Origin: Pycnopodia helianthoides
Taxonomy: Eukaryota; Echinodermata; Asteroidea; Forcipulatida; Asteriidae
Length of the DNA: 64,000 nucleotides
Assembly: GCA_032158295.1 (NCBI GenBank)
Contig: CM063248.1
Span: forward strand, 12,848,657-12,912,656
Direction of reading: 5' to 3'
Shown here: positions 10,520 through 23,533 of the stretch, one piece after another
Position numbering within the stretch: the stretch's first letter is position 1
How the letters are laid out: every line of letters begins with the position of its first letter
Notes under the pieces: generated by a model
Database searches by the model: none
The model's input: only the letters and a program-made list of their open reading frames with translations
Told to the model about the DNA's origin: nothing
Position numbers and translations under genes: made by a program

Positions 10520-12410
10520 ATTATCTATTATTCTGCATCACAGTTGGGGGTTGACCGAATAAACTCAACTGTCATGTTTTTGTTAATATATTGGGAAAAC
10601 AATTACATCTACCTAGAATAGATCACGTCCCTTCTTGTTCATTGTAATTTGTAAATTGTAGCATACACATTCACTACCATTATTAAAAATATTATTAGTA
10701 TTGCGATAAAGATGACCTTCTCAACACACAAACTAAGCCTTACAAAAAGGGGTTGCTCAGCAGTAACAACATCTGGAGCCAGGGCAAGGGTTATGAGTAA
10801 TATTTAGTGACTTTTTATTGTACCTTTCTAATGTATACTAGCATTAGCACTGCTAAATAAAGCAGTGTCAAAATACCAAGATTGATGATGGTATTGGAGG
10901 GGAGGGATCGGAGGAGGTAGGGATTCGAAATACTCAACGAGGGACGGGACAATTTACAACTACACTCAACACTGTACGCATCATAAACAACATATAACAC
11001 AAATCTTACCACACAAAAAACCACAGCACTGAAGTCTTTAAAGTCCGGTCTGATCATCCACCTGAGAGAAAGTGGAAAAAACACTTTTCTAATACAACCT
11101 GAAAAGTGAAAGTTACGCGGTCGCGAGTTCATCGAAACCATACAGTCAGGCAGCAATGCGTTTTATTGGTGATGAACAGAAAGCTTCCCTTCTCCATCGC
11201 TACGCTGTCATTGCACTTGGTATTGTGCTGTCTTGGCACACAAATTAGCGTGGGATGTTGGGAACCAGCGGAGATACTCGGAAGTCAACGGCAGTGAAAT
11301 TACTTATGCAAATGAAACACCTGTTTTGGAGCGGTTTGTAGAGGGCGTGCTTCACGTAGACAGTCAGAATAAAATTGGCCGTGTCGGAAGAGGGAGCATT
11401 TCCCGTTAGCTGCTCTGATCTTATGTTACAATCCGAGTTTTTCTCAATAAAACGATGCCCCCAGCCCCCTCCCCCGTTTTAAAGAAATACTATTATGTTG
11501 CTTCTGATCTTACTGTTGATGAAGACTCGTGTTTTGGTTAAAACGTGACTCTTAGCTCAGCCATAAATTTGCTGATGTCAAATTAGTTCCCTGAAATCAT
11601 GGAAGTAATTTCTACCTCCATGCTGAAATGAACTAGTTTGATACGAAAACAACCATATGTGTATAACGTTCGTCACTAATCACACGCAGTTTAATTTCAC
11701 CCTTCGCCAACAAACTGTGATCACTCAAACTGGTTTCAATTCAGACCATTGTAATTCAATTTCAACATCAGAAATGCACTCGTTTATTTACAAACTAGGG
11801 AGACAACTAACAACATTAGGGGAACTCGTTTATTTACAAACTAGGGAGACAACTAACAACATTAGGGGCTAGCCCAGTCAGTTTCCCTTGTCTTTTATCA
11901 CTTGAAATTGTAAATGTTTACACATAATTATGTTGTGTTTATAATACGTTTGTTGTTTAGGCCATACCTCCATTGTTTCTGTTTTATGCTGTTACAAACA
12001 ATTGCTCCGGTGTTGAGATGGGTCTCGATCAACACCTTCGGACTACCTTCAGGAGAATGCAGCTCCAGTGAAAGCCACCATATAGAAAGTTTGTACCCGT
12101 AGCAATTCACCGCAGAGAATTCTGTCAGTGAAATACTGTTTTGTCCAAATCAACAAAATCATGAAAATAGCAAGACAGGCCTCAATATCACACATTTTGT
12201 TTTAATTGGTAACATGTTTAATTGTAAGTAATGTAAAAACAGGTGGCAACAGTATTTGTTATTATCATTACGGCTGATATTTGTTTTATTTATTAGTTTG
12301 TATGCATCAGAGGCAATAATTATACAGGCCTGTGACAAGCGTGTACCATTTGATGTACACTCTAACTCCTGTCACACCCATCGAATAAATGGATGAGTCC
12401 AGTAACTCAA
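10520..12410. other. Intergenic region upstream of the 13-kb gene
   Basis: No supported coding exon. It contains the 46-bp tandem duplication described separately. A plus-strand frame at 11,914-12,102 and a minus-strand frame at 11,928-12,110 overlap each other; the latter ends at a plausible donor (TGGAG before GTATGG), but neither peptide is recognisable. Confidence 0.35.
11778..11867. repeat. 46-bp tandem duplication
   Basis: The unit starting ACTCGTTTATTTACAAACTA at 11,778 is repeated without change from 11,824, giving two copies back to back. The identity of the copies implies a recent duplication. Confidence 0.85.
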
Positions 12411-12417
12411 TCAATTA

Positions 12418-12431
12418 GTAGCCATGGCGAC
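12418..12431. promoter_or_regulatory. X-box-like RFX motif upstream of the 13-kb gene
   Basis: GTAGCCATGGCGAC has the inverted-half-site layout of an X-box (GTNRCC, two-base spacer, RGYAAC) with one mismatch in the right half. It sits in a locally CG-richer patch (12,418-12,480) that would suit a promoter and 5' non-coding exon about 650 bases before the start codon. RFX factors control ciliary genes; that this site is used is inference. Confidence 0.35.
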
Positions 12432-13075
12432 GACAGAGGGCGTCTATAGAGAGTCGTGTACAGTCGATCGGAAGTGCTATAGTGCTAGTGCTGGTCAGTA
12501 TTATTTGGGTTTCAATTTAGCAGGTCGGTTGTAGGGTTTTCATTATGTCCCATTGTATTGCTTCTTTTGTGTGAAGATCCAGCAACAAACACGATGACCA
12601 GACATTAGACTTATCAGCGGAATGGTAAGCTGGTTCTTTCAATGTTTGACTTTTGCCGTGGAGCTCGAATAATGTTGGTTTTGGTCGCGGAGGGTGGACA
12701 TGGTGGATGGATAACGTTACGATCATTACTCAACTTCTGGAAAAGTTGTTTTCAATCACATTAACACCATGAGAACACTAACTGACTAAACAGTACACTT
12801 AGCGGTATTACGGCCACGGGTACATATTCTGAGTTGGAGGTAAAGATGGAGAAAGTTCACTTCAGAACACATTTCTTCAAATGAAACTGTACTGTATCAT
12901 GTATGATACTTAAAATATTGCTTTATTAAAATTTTTACTGTAAATTGTTGCTTAACCACGTTTTGAAAATAGCTAGAAGAGTAGTTTGTTTAGTGATATG
13001 CACTTAGTAGGCCTACTGTAGGCCCCACAGTTACAAAATGTACATTTTGTTTGTCTCTTAAAGGTCCTTCCAGAG

Positions 13076-13089
13076 ATGAAATGAACTAG
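13076..13089 (+). promoter_or_regulatory. Two overlapping three-codon upstream ORFs
   Basis: Just before the main start codon lie ATG AAA TGA (13,076-13,084) and, overlapping it, ATG AAC TAG (13,081-13,089). Both end within 11 bases of the main ATG at 13,095 if transcription or splicing includes this stretch. Minimal uORFs this close could lower initiation or force leaky scanning. Confidence 0.4.
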
Positions 13090-13094
13090 TTGAA

Positions 13095-15935
13095 ATGGAT
13101 TCTTTAAACACAAGTAAAGACGGAGACGATCCTCCGAATACAGATGAAAAGGAAATCGTTGAAGAAGGAAGAACCAGTTGTGATGACACACATAAAGAGG
13201 AGGCCAAATCCAAAACCATACAGGAAGATGAAAAGGCAGACAGCAGTGAGAGAGATTCTAAGATGGAGGGTGATGGAGAGGACAGTCAACTGGACAAAGA
13301 TGAAACAAAAGACAAGGAAAAGTGCCCTGAAGAATTGAACCATTCTGGAGTTAAAGTGCAGGAATCATTGGAAGTGCTTAAATCACAAGATGATGGAAAC
13401 AAGGAGTTACTTTCAAGTAATTCCAAGCCAACTGATGATGAGAGTGATAAACAAAGATCCCATATCAAACCATTGCAACCACAAACAATAGCTGTCACCC
13501 CAAACTCAATCATCATTGACCTGAGCATCCCTCAGGTGACGGGTGAGACAGGACCTCCGGGCAGAGATAGTCACACACAGGGTGGGAAATGGACTGGGGG
13601 AGTCGGCAACGCTCACAGACAAGGAGGAACCTGTAAGAGTGTGGATTTTTCATTCCCAGCCAACATGGATGATGAACTTGATGCTGAATTGGCGAGGGTC
13701 ATCAGTACATCAAATGATAACCAGTCATTGTTTGAGCTTCATGACTATGGACGGGGGGCAACCACCAACACACCGGTCACTGTGCTGACAGACTATGCAG
13801 AAAGGTAATTGCTGCATTAATCATAGATAGTGGTTATAGTGCCAGTACTGGCTAAGTTTGACCAAATGCTATTAAAGGGTGTGCACAACATTGGTAAGAT
13901 TGAAAATATAAATGTTCAGAGATTAACACATAACTTACATGGTATAAAGATGGTCATGGTGGAAAACTTTCCTTCAAATAGTTTTGCGTGAAATGCTATA
14001 GTTTTTAGGAAATGGGTAAAACAATTAGTTTTGATCTCGCGTGTCCAAAACACGATGTTTGAAAACAGTGAAAACATGGGGTTAAAAAGACTGTAAAAGC
14101 AAGTCAGAAGTACAAGTGTGTAGAGATATGGTATAGCCAGGAGGGATTTGCAGGATGCATTCTCAGGAGTTAGACAATTACATTGTTTGGAGAAGTTTAC
14201 AATTCCCAAATTGTTCTGGATTCACCTGGAAAAAGAAAAGGTCGTTCTTTGCTGAAAGAGTACTTTACAGCTATTGCAAAAGTACTCGGTCATTTCTGTC
14301 CGCAGCATTTTTTTTATTCCTTCTTTTCGTTTCTCATTTTACCTTTACAGTCAAATTCAGGGCAGAGGTTTCCACACACCATCCAGGGACAACCTTTATC
14401 AACATGCTCTGACCATCATGAAGAAACGATGTCACAGTAGTCGTACAGGAACATCAACTGTTCCAACTTTCTACCGTCCAAACACTCCTGACAATATCGT
14501 TGAAGAGAACGGGACAGCCTTTCCTGTTCTCAGTCTGCCAGCAGTTGTAGCCAATACTAAAGACCCACCATTGGTTCGGAACCCAAACCGTTTATTCTAT
14601 GTGGCACAGAAACGACAGCACCCCATAGCTCCCATCAAGGTAAGTGATTGTATAACACATTATTGAAAAAGAATAATAATAAGCTAAACAGATAAACATT
14701 AGCTTTAACATTGGTTAGAATGGCTGGAAATAATGCACCAGGAAGGCATTTTTTTCAAATGCTGGTCTGTTGTCTTATCTTAGCTAAAAAGTCTGACATG
14801 TGTGTGATGTGGCACTGCATGGTTTGCTTCTGCCTCATTATTGGCATGGTACATCCATTTTAAGTTTTCATCCTCGTGCACTGCTGGTTTAATGGTGCAC
14901 ATTTTATAGCAGAGTTGTTTTCCAATGTTTGCTCTTATTTTTCTGGTAATGCATAATTGTTGTTAAATTCTGTTTCAGGCTTGGACCGGTTACCATGGCA
15001 ATGTTTACTTTCAGCCAATGGTTTGCAAGAAGGCCGACTTCACTCCCTCATCCACACCACGAGAAAACGCACTGAATATGGCAACACGTAGAGTGTATTC
15101 AAGACCAAGCATGAACACAAAGAAAGCTGAAAACCAGCTGCCACAGTTACCACAGTCTGAGATTAGTGGTGAGGACGGTCAGCAAAGTAACCCAGATCCA
15201 TCTGTTATTGCTACAGACATCCAATCCATTCGCAGCCAGCACACAGTGGCTCCTTCAAGTCGTGAGAAGTCATTATCACGTGCAGCCAGCACAGCAAAAT
15301 CACGAGCAAGCACGGCCCGTCAGCTTGCAGTGTTGGACAAGCAGTCGGTTTTCAACAGCATGGATTCCAACATACGTGAAGATATCCAATGGATCAGTGG
15401 TCTAGAAGCCATGGGTACACTCCATATTGGTGGGTTGAAACGTCCCCGCTCAACGGCTCGGTTCTACAAGAACACAGAGAAACACCACAAGTTAAAAATC
15501 CAGCGTGGCCTCGTTAGTCACAAGCTCGCTGCTCATGATCAGTCATTGCCGACCCTCCTTGGAATTCATGGCGGAAGGCTCAACGACAGCGCTGACGGTG
15601 TTGCCAAGACTAAACACTTGGAATCACAGTACCAGGCGTGCAAAGCATCCAAACCTAGTGAAAATGAGGACAGCCATGCGTACTCTCCCAATTTCTTTGG
15701 CGGTTATTCTGGACCATTCACCTCCATTGAACAACTGCGTAGGGACAGTGCATCCAGCCCTTTAAATAGAGGCAACAGTAATTCCAGCTCGGAACAACTT
15801 TTAAAGAATGATTCTCTACACTCTATGACCTCTGCTTTTAAGAGTTGTGTCAATACAGTGCCATTGTACAGCAGCAAGGAGGTATTGTTCAGGAACAGGG
15901 AGGCATTGTTTCTGACAAGACCTAACTACAAATGA
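13095..15935 (+). CDS. Unrecognised 651-aa protein, three coding exons
   Basis: Exons are 13,095-13,804, 14,351-14,639 and 14,979-15,935, joined at phases 2 and 0. Signals are AAAG/GTAATT, TTTACAG, CAAG/GTAAGT and TTTCAG, and all phases agree. A 5' non-coding exon is likely, since an acceptor (CTTAAAG or TTCCAG) lies at 13,063-13,073. Residues 1-130 are acidic and Lys/Glu/Ser-rich. The segment around 200-235 (SFPANMDDELDAELARVIS) could form a helix. Residues 237-350 are the most protein-like part, rich in Pro and Asn, with a PNTPDN motif, an NPNRLFYVAQKRQHPIAPIK stretch across the exon 2 end, and AWTGYHGNVYFQP opening exon 3. Later come TLHIGGLKRPRSTARFYKN and a Ser/Asn-rich tail ending RPNYK. 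There is no signal peptide, membrane segment or domain I can name. The nearby X-box-like site would fit a ciliary or flagellar protein, but this is inference. Confidence 0.85.
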
Positions 15936-16387
15936 AAAACTTCACAACTGTTCATTGACTCAATGCAAAGAACAAACTATTAGTATTCCAAATACAGAAA
16001 AACAGGGTGTTTTATGAATATTTCCTAAAAGCTTTTACTACCAACTTTTTTCATATCTCATATATATTGCTATATTTTTTCTTCTGTTTTTGAAGTTGAT
16101 CTTTTTGATACACTTTTCAGTATTGATAAACATGAAGAATGTGAACAAATTCTCTGCTATAAAACTAGAGGCTTGAAATACTTTTTTCTTCCATTTCTTT
16201 ATATTTTAACTGGACATGTATTTTTTCATGTTGTCAAGGGATTTGTTTTCTTATTGGCGTAGAGGAAACATTTGTATAAATACATGGTTGTTTATACATA
16301 GAAGATGTAATGTGATGTATGCATGTCAATTTTTTTAAAGCCAAGTTTAAAAAAGAAACTTTGCAAAAGACACAAGGTGTTTTGTTA

Positions 16388-16506
16388 AATACCACAGTGA
16401 TAGATATTGAATTTTTGTTTGAGAACCAATCACGTGATGTGTTTCAAAGACGCATGTGCATGGCTCAGGGGAGCATGAGTGATGTACCCCACAGGGTACA
16501 TTACCT
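16388..16506. repeat. Interspersed repeat, copy 1 (pairs with 47,068-47,187)
   Basis: About 120 bases match 47,068-47,187 in the same orientation, including GGCTCAGGGGAGCATGAGTG and ATGTACCCCA followed by GGGTACATTACC. The latter pair forms a short palindrome (GGTACAT/ATGTACC). Copies differ by scattered substitutions, so the family is not recent. Confidence 0.65.
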
Positions 16507-17985
16507 TGATTGTTCCCACTGTTGGTAGTTTGCACTGCCATGTACAGTGTTAAAATAACCTCGGGTATAAGGTTGTAATTATGAAGCAATATTTCTAAAA
16601 CTGCCACATTCGCCACTGTTTGTCTGCTTTAGTAAACTCTGCCAATTTTGTTGGAAGATGGGGTCCATGGTTTTTTAAACAGCCAGAGGCAAACTGAACA
16701 AGATTGTGCAACAATTGCATAGTGGAGCATGTAGCAGCCTACTACTGAACCACTTGACTTGACATCATAATCACAATAATGCACCATTTTGGAAGTCAAT
16801 GTCCTTATTTGTTATACAGTGTAGTGCACAATGGAGGCGCCAGGTTATTTATATGCTTGAACAAAATTGTACGTGCAATAGCACTCTGCACTAATGGCGT
16901 CACTTTTGCTTGCAATACCCGACTGCCGGACAAACATTCCACCACTCACACAATCACCGCATCATCGGCGGGCCAGACCGCAGTAGTTGTACAGTCAGTA
17001 CACGCAAGTAAACATAAAGCTTGGACATGTGCGCTCGTGTATGTTAGAGAAATTTGACAGTGGGGTGGGGTGAAGGTCACAGAAATTACTCTACTTTGAT
17101 TTTGAGTCTTGTGCATTATGCAAGGACTGCTTCAACAAATGCACAGGCAAGTGCAGGCTTGTAGAATTATCATTTTTGAAGGTAACAAATGTTAAGTATT
17201 ACTTATATAGTTTACTCATCGAACAACTCAATAAATAATTTTACTTTGTGCCAAATGTAATTGTTGATCACTAAGGGTGAAGTTTTACATCACATATTTG
17301 AATAAAAATCACGATATATGACCATGAAGAGATCTGGATTCATAATTCATGTTTGCTCATTATACCTAACCACCCCCGAACCGTCAAACTCCAATGGCAT
17401 GGTTTGTCTGATTCTGTTAGACATAGGGAAGGCACTAGTAAACTGATTCTGCTTTACATGGGATCAGGCATACCACCATAATCACAGTCCAACATGATGC
17501 TAAGTTACTCTATGGTGTTGGGGTTTTGTTAGAGTGAGGAAGGATCCTTGCAAACAACCCAAGGGGTAGAGTTAAATTGATGAATACACATTGAATAAAA
17601 CTAATAATACAACTCCTTCATTGAACTCAAATCTTATATTTATTTGTAGAAAGCAAACCCATCTGTACAGATTACTTAAAATTCTGAACACACAGATATT
17701 CATATGATACATAAAGGCACTGAGAGCTCTAGAATAGACCCATGGAGTTTCATTTTGGTTTTGGTGCTGTCCCAAGTCATGCAGGATAATCAGGGAGCTG
17801 CTTGAAAGCACCTGAAGAAAACACAGCAAAGTCTTAACTGTAGACATAGCATTGTCAGGCTGGAGGTGTAATGAATTCATAGATTGCGATTGCTTGCTGT
17901 GCCCCAAAAGCTGCCAAGTGTTAACTGCAAATTTGTGTAAACGCCATCTTCAACTGTTGTATCAAGGATACAACTAGCAATACCT

Positions 17986-18012
17986 GTTGCTTAGTAACCG
18001 TTGCTTAGTAAC
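17986..18012. promoter_or_regulatory. Tandem pair of X-box-like motifs
   Basis: GTTGCTTAGTAAC occurs at 17,986-17,998 and again at 18,000-18,012. Each matches the relaxed RFX X-box pattern RYYNYY, 1-3 bases, RRNRAC. On the minus strand they lie about 40 bases before an ATG in good context (AAGATGGCG, A at 17,947), but that frame stops after eight codons and I cannot build a gene from it. Confidence 0.3.
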
Positions 18013-21000
18013 CATTTAGTGTTTGGACCCACTTTCCACAAACCTATGAATGTACAATTATAAACTGATACATCAGATGGTGCAGCAATACACAATGCAC
18101 TGGTCAAGCTACAAGGTTAGGGTTAGAGCAATGTTATATCATGACAACTTCTAGCATGTAACTGGGCTTAAGTTTCCTCTCATTTCTTGTTAAAGATCAA
18201 TGAACCAATCATAATAGTGTACAACTCTTAAGTTTGACAAATATTTGTTTTTTTACAGGAAACAGTTTGGAAAACATTTGAGCAGACCATCACTCTAATT
18301 ATGTGAATCTCCTTGAAAAACATGTCAAATCATTCATGCCCTACCTCCGATAATCTTCAGTTTCAATTTATTTATAAAAGTGCTGAAATATTACACCCAA
18401 TACAAAGCAACAGCAAGCTAGGTTACATCTTTGTTATAAATCATTGCATGGGTATGAATGTTTTGAAGGCTAGGCAGTATATCATTCACAGGGATGGTAT
18501 TTGGTGATGGGCCCCCCACTAGGATTTAACAATCATGAGGTGAACATGAACAAAACCCTTTAGATCCGCTTGTAGATATATGTGTCAACAGTTCGATGGA
18601 AGTTAAAGAGATTGGTTTTGAAAAGAAAATAATAAAATAAAATAAACATTCAAAGAGTACATTCATTAAAAAACTCTTTTTTTTTTACCAAGAAACATGA
18701 ATGGTCAATGATGAAACGACCAGTGAAAATTTCGCCTAAAAATACAGGTGCACTTATTGACAAAACGTCACAAACTTGTATTTGTAATGTTTTTTACATG
18801 CTAAGAAGAGTTTCCTTGAATAACTATTCTGTTTATAAGGTGAGATAATCCATTTTATATTTTCTGAGAGTACTCCAACCACACCAAATGGGGTGCTGTT
18901 ATGTACCAACTCACCACAGAATAAGATTTGTTACTTTCTCAAACAACTTTGAAACTGGTTTGCTTCATAAAATGTAAGATCATTTTGAAATAACCTTGCT
19001 GTGTGACAATGGAACCCTTATTTATTCTATTTAGTGTTTCACGTTTAAGCCTCATGCATATTAAATCCGCATAGGATTTGATAAAACAGTGAAAAAGCTT
19101 AAATTATTTTAACTTGTTTACATCATCTAATAATATCCAATTATTGTAGTGTTTTCACCCAGTGCACATTTAAATGACCCACTTTGACTGAGCTGCTAGG
19201 TGATTACTCAATCAGTCACAAACATTACTGGCTGGCACTTAGGCTGATAACCTGTTTGCTTAGCATGGATATTTCTGTGCTTAATAAAGTTGCTAGGGTG
19301 AAATAAACAGACAAATCATCTAACATGTTGAGCACTACCAGACAAGGGTAGGTCAGATTACTCAGAATTCTACTCTATACAAATCTCAAGGTGATTTCTA
19401 CCATTCATATGTCACACAGCTTGAAGCACACTACTGTACACTTACTTTACAATCTGTTTCCAAATCGGACCACTATCATAATACCTTTCTAGAAATTGTA
19501 TTCATATTCAATTTAGTACCATTAGTATCAATGACTTTTGAATGCATTTCTTTTTGTTTGGTTCAGTCCTGTCTACATGGAGTTGCTGCATAAAGGTGAC
19601 ACTTTGCAATAGAAACATGCACGTTTAAACTTTCCATTTTCTACAGAAATGTCTCAAAAAATTACTTTCAAGTGCAATTACTGTTCACAAAATGTTTGAG
19701 CTATAAAGTTGACTATGATCAGCCGGGAACATGACTATAAAAATTAACTTGATAGCACTGCCACTATCTTGATTAAGTTCCCTGTTTGCAGTTGCAGTCA
19801 CACCTTCAAACCTTTGTTTTACTTGGGTGGTTTATATTAACTGAAGTAGTACAACAGTTTATATTAACTGAAGTAGTACGACAGGTGTACTACGGTCTGG
19901 ATACATTTTTATTCTTCCTAGTACATAGAGGGGATGTTTCTCTAACTTAGCATAAACGTTTCCACATTATACATATCAACAGATTTTTTTACCAAAGGCA
20001 ACCCTTGTTGAGTGTTAAGTTAACCAAAAATTCACAACCTACACATTGGTCTGAATTCGTAGCAAGAGCTCACAACTTCCACTGGACCACTGGCCCGAGG
20101 CCATTGATTTCAGCCCGGGCCAGTAAACACGTGATCAGACACCTCCAGCAGTATTGAGTTTTTCAAGTGAATAATAATACCTCACTGTGTGATATCAACA
20201 AAGTCAAACCTTAACTTTTAGTCTCATAAATATCTTTCAATTTTGATGAGTATAGAAGTATACTTTCCCATTAGCCAAATGAGAAGAATCTGGAAACAGT
20301 TTGTTTATTAAACTTTATAAAGTTTGTTGTCATTTTTCTCCCAAATTCAAGCCATGTAGTAGTTATCATTAACAAACCCAACAAACCCAAAACTTACTAA
20401 GCATTTTTTTTCAGTTGATAAGCTACGTGATGTTGTAAATCCTCTCTAAATATTTTTTTAAGCATTCCTTTGATACACAAGCACAAAATAACTTTGTTTA
20501 GTTGAAATAGGTTACCAGCTACGATGCCTTGTTGTGTATACTGATCAAAACTGGTTCTCCTCGTATCTTTGCATAGCAAGCAACTCTATGAAATGTGGTA
20601 ATTTTTTCCTTAAACTTAATACAGTAGTTATTAAATATAACCATTTTTTTTTACAACTGAAATCTTAAGAGACCCCACTTTAGTACTCTTCACTTCTTGT
20701 ATCTTTCTTCTATATCTCAACATACTGCAAATCATAAACATTGCACTTTAAATAAAGCCTTTTCATTAATCAGAGAACAAAAAGAAACACAGAAGCCGGA
20801 AATCAGAATTATCATAACAACCTTAAAATCTCCAGACTTCAACGTAAAGATTTCCCACTGTCTTTAATTCATTCAAAATTTTCATTTTACTCCCTTTTTA
20901 AAATTTGTGCACTAAATCAGTGTAAGATAAAATAATTATGTGTCCTTTTATGATAACCCCTCCCCCTAGAAAAAAAACAATTTCAAGGAAAAATATTTGC

Positions 21001-21741
21001 CCCCAAATTAGTTTACTATTTAAAAAGAATCCCAAGTAAGATAATATTGAAGACCAATGTATAAAGCACTCTTGGTATTCCTAGACACATCAAGCAAATC
21101 AAATCATTTTTATGACAAGGCAAATAAACAAACAAACCCAAACATTAACAAATTATATACAGGAGATTTCAAGCAGTGAATGAGAGGTGACTCAACATCA
21201 AGATTAAACCTACCACTTGAAAAGTTCACCTTTACGCTTGCTGGTCAATTTGAAAGCTTGGCTTTTCTACAGGTAGCATGCATGTCATTATTTTTTAGTG
21301 TTTTCTTGGAAAATGAATCTCACAGTCTACTAATTCATAGTGCTGTTCATTTTAAAATGTAAAAACCATGAGGCATTGAATTGTTATGCAATGTTTAATA
21401 AATCAATTGTACAAATTTGTTTAGGTCCTCTTTTGGTTTGGATACAAAATTGCATAATTTTGTTTTGTTTGTTTCAAGAAAAGAAACCCATAGAATTTTT
21501 GAGGAACGTAGAGCTTAGGCAACATCTCAAAACAATTGGTACAATTATAGTTTTACAATTCACATGGAGTTATCAACTTTTTAACCAGTTGACTTGAAGT
21601 GTATGTACATGGGTAGATACTACATGTAAAAAACCATTGCGGTTATGTGATGTACTGTACATATATAAATAATATATGTTGCATATTGAATCGCGTACCA
21701 GTATAATGAATGGGCTTTGACTCTGATTTGGTTTTATATTT

Positions 21742-21935
21742 CTGATAATGAAACCAAGGATGCCTCATAAGTGAATTTAATCGCTGCCGCTCGCAAGGAT
21801 GAGGAAACCTGTAAACATGGGTGCTTGCTGTGTGAACCAGAACCACCGGGGTTCAACCCTACTCTTCCACAGTAAGTGTTCTTGGTTCTTTTACATGCAC
21901 TACCAATCCTAGCACACAGGACCTACGGCTTTATC
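21742..21935 (-). repeat. SINE copy truncated to its 3' body (minus orientation)
   Basis: Reverse-complement blocks match the 3' body of the SINE at 34,491-34,812: GAGGCATCCTTGGTTTCATT, the GAACC-AGAA...CTTACTGTGGAAGAGTAG stretch, and the GCCGTAGGTCCTGTGTGCTA region. The tRNA-like head is absent, so this is an internally or 5'-truncated copy. Confidence 0.65.
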
Positions 21936-23389
21936 AATCTTATCTTTTCTTGACTTATCCCTGTGACTGGATCACTCTAAACATTAAAACAACAAAACAA
22001 CTTGAGTACATTTGGATAGAAAATGCAGCGTATCATACAGAAGTGTCAATTCGATATATTTAATAATAATTTTTACAAAAGTGTTGCAGAGAATTGTTGT
22101 CAGAAGCCACTAACGTGTAGCTTAGAGCAATGCAGAGTGCAATGTAGTTTGCTTAGAATTGGATTGGCACATCGTTTCAGTATTCTATATTTGATGCATA
22201 ATGCTGTGCGCAGGTGTTTATAGGAGATATGAGCATTAAAAACGTTGGTTGCAGTTTGTGCCTCTATCAGACAACTTTGGTCAAATACTTTTCTTTTTTA
22301 AAATAAATTTGTTAAAGCTCCGTAAAATTAACTGTTAATACTCTTTTCTAGTCTCATTTTAATGGACGGGATCGATACATGTAAATAAAACATATGCACA
22401 GTTTACTGTGTGAATTATGTTGCTATACATCCATCAAATGCTCACTAACAAATCGCTCAACAAAATATACACAAATTCTTCATTCAAAGTACTCGGTAAC
22501 AATATCCTTTTGCTATTCCCATCTTTAGCTTTTAAAACATTCCCCCGCCTTGGAAATATAACACAATTTATACATATCTCACATTGTAGTCACACTTACT
22601 TTTCTAATATTACACCAGAGAAAAAGCCTGTTTGCTTGATATGGTTTTGGTATTTTTGTTTTCATTCAACAAAAATAAACGACAGAAAGGAATGTTATAT
22701 TTTTGTCCTATCCCCAAAATGTGGGATTAACTGCATAGGAATACAGATGCTAGTGTGATACTTCTTTTAAAGACAATAAGCTAACACAACAAGTCAAAGT
22801 ATTTTATAATTTCTTTTCAATATAATCCATTCAAATGGAAAGCATTTCACTATAATAAAAAAAGGAGAAGAAACATTTCATCAAGCAAAAATAATTAATA
22901 ATGAAGTACAACAAACTATGTGCGGCAGTGTCACAATCACAGAAATATACACATATTTTAGATTACACATTGTATTAACAAACAAAAATACAATTTCCCC
23001 AATGTAACTCTGTCTCATTGTGTGAATATTATGTACAATCTAAACCGCTTGATGAACCAATTGCTGGGCAAATCTTGTCTGGTGTCATTTCTCAACAACA
23101 CTCTGAAAATCTGACACCATACTATAAGGGCCACAGTAGATGGTGGCCTAGATCTCTTGGCCTATAGACCCCCTTGCATTGATATCCCACATGGCTACAG
23201 TCTGCACATGGTCTTGCTATTTTGGGAGGCAAATTGCATGTCAATTGTGCAATTACATCAACTACAACCAAATGACTCCACATGCACCAGAAAACAACTG
23301 TGAACAATGACCTATACAATTCAACCAATTTGATTCATCAAATTCTCATCTTAGCCATCCACCGTTAAAGGAATCAAATCATATTGAAT

Positions 23390-23395
23390 TTTATT
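23390..23395 (-). terminator. PCM1: Candidate PCM1 polyadenylation signal
   Basis: TTTATT on the plus strand is AATAAA on the minus strand, about 140 bases after the PCM1 stop codon. Others lie farther downstream, so the 3' UTR could be longer. Confidence 0.4.
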
Positions 23396-23533
23396 GAGAC
23401 AATACCAGCATGTGGATTTCCCATAGTGTCTCTAACACACCTTAATTGACGTGTGAATTTGTCTACACTTGAGTAACCAGCGTGCAATTTCCCAGCCCAT
23501 GACAGACTTTGTGTAGTCTTCGTCCTCACAACC

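Larger units (their letters stand above)
15936..23370. other. Intergenic region between convergent genes, no supported coding
   Basis: The first part is 3' UTR of the plus-strand gene ending at 15,935; the nearest clear AATAAA motifs are near 17,230 and 17,300. The last part faces the 3' end of PCM1. It holds an interspersed repeat at 16,388, a truncated SINE at 21,742, a paired X-box-like motif at 17,986 and a 27-bp duplication at 19,830-19,884. Frames of up to 113 codons occur (17,572-17,907 minus; 22,417-22,758 plus) but lack coding texture or splice signals. Confidence 0.4.

Noticed and set aside
17572..17907. 111-codon minus-strand frame downstream of the paired X-box motif
   Set aside because: It does not start with ATG in frame with the well-placed AAGATGGCG, and the peptide lacks similarity; kept only as a finding about the motif.
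22417..22758. 113-codon plus-strand frame
   Set aside because: AT-rich intergenic sequence, no splice signals, biased Ile/Phe/Lys composition and no known motif.
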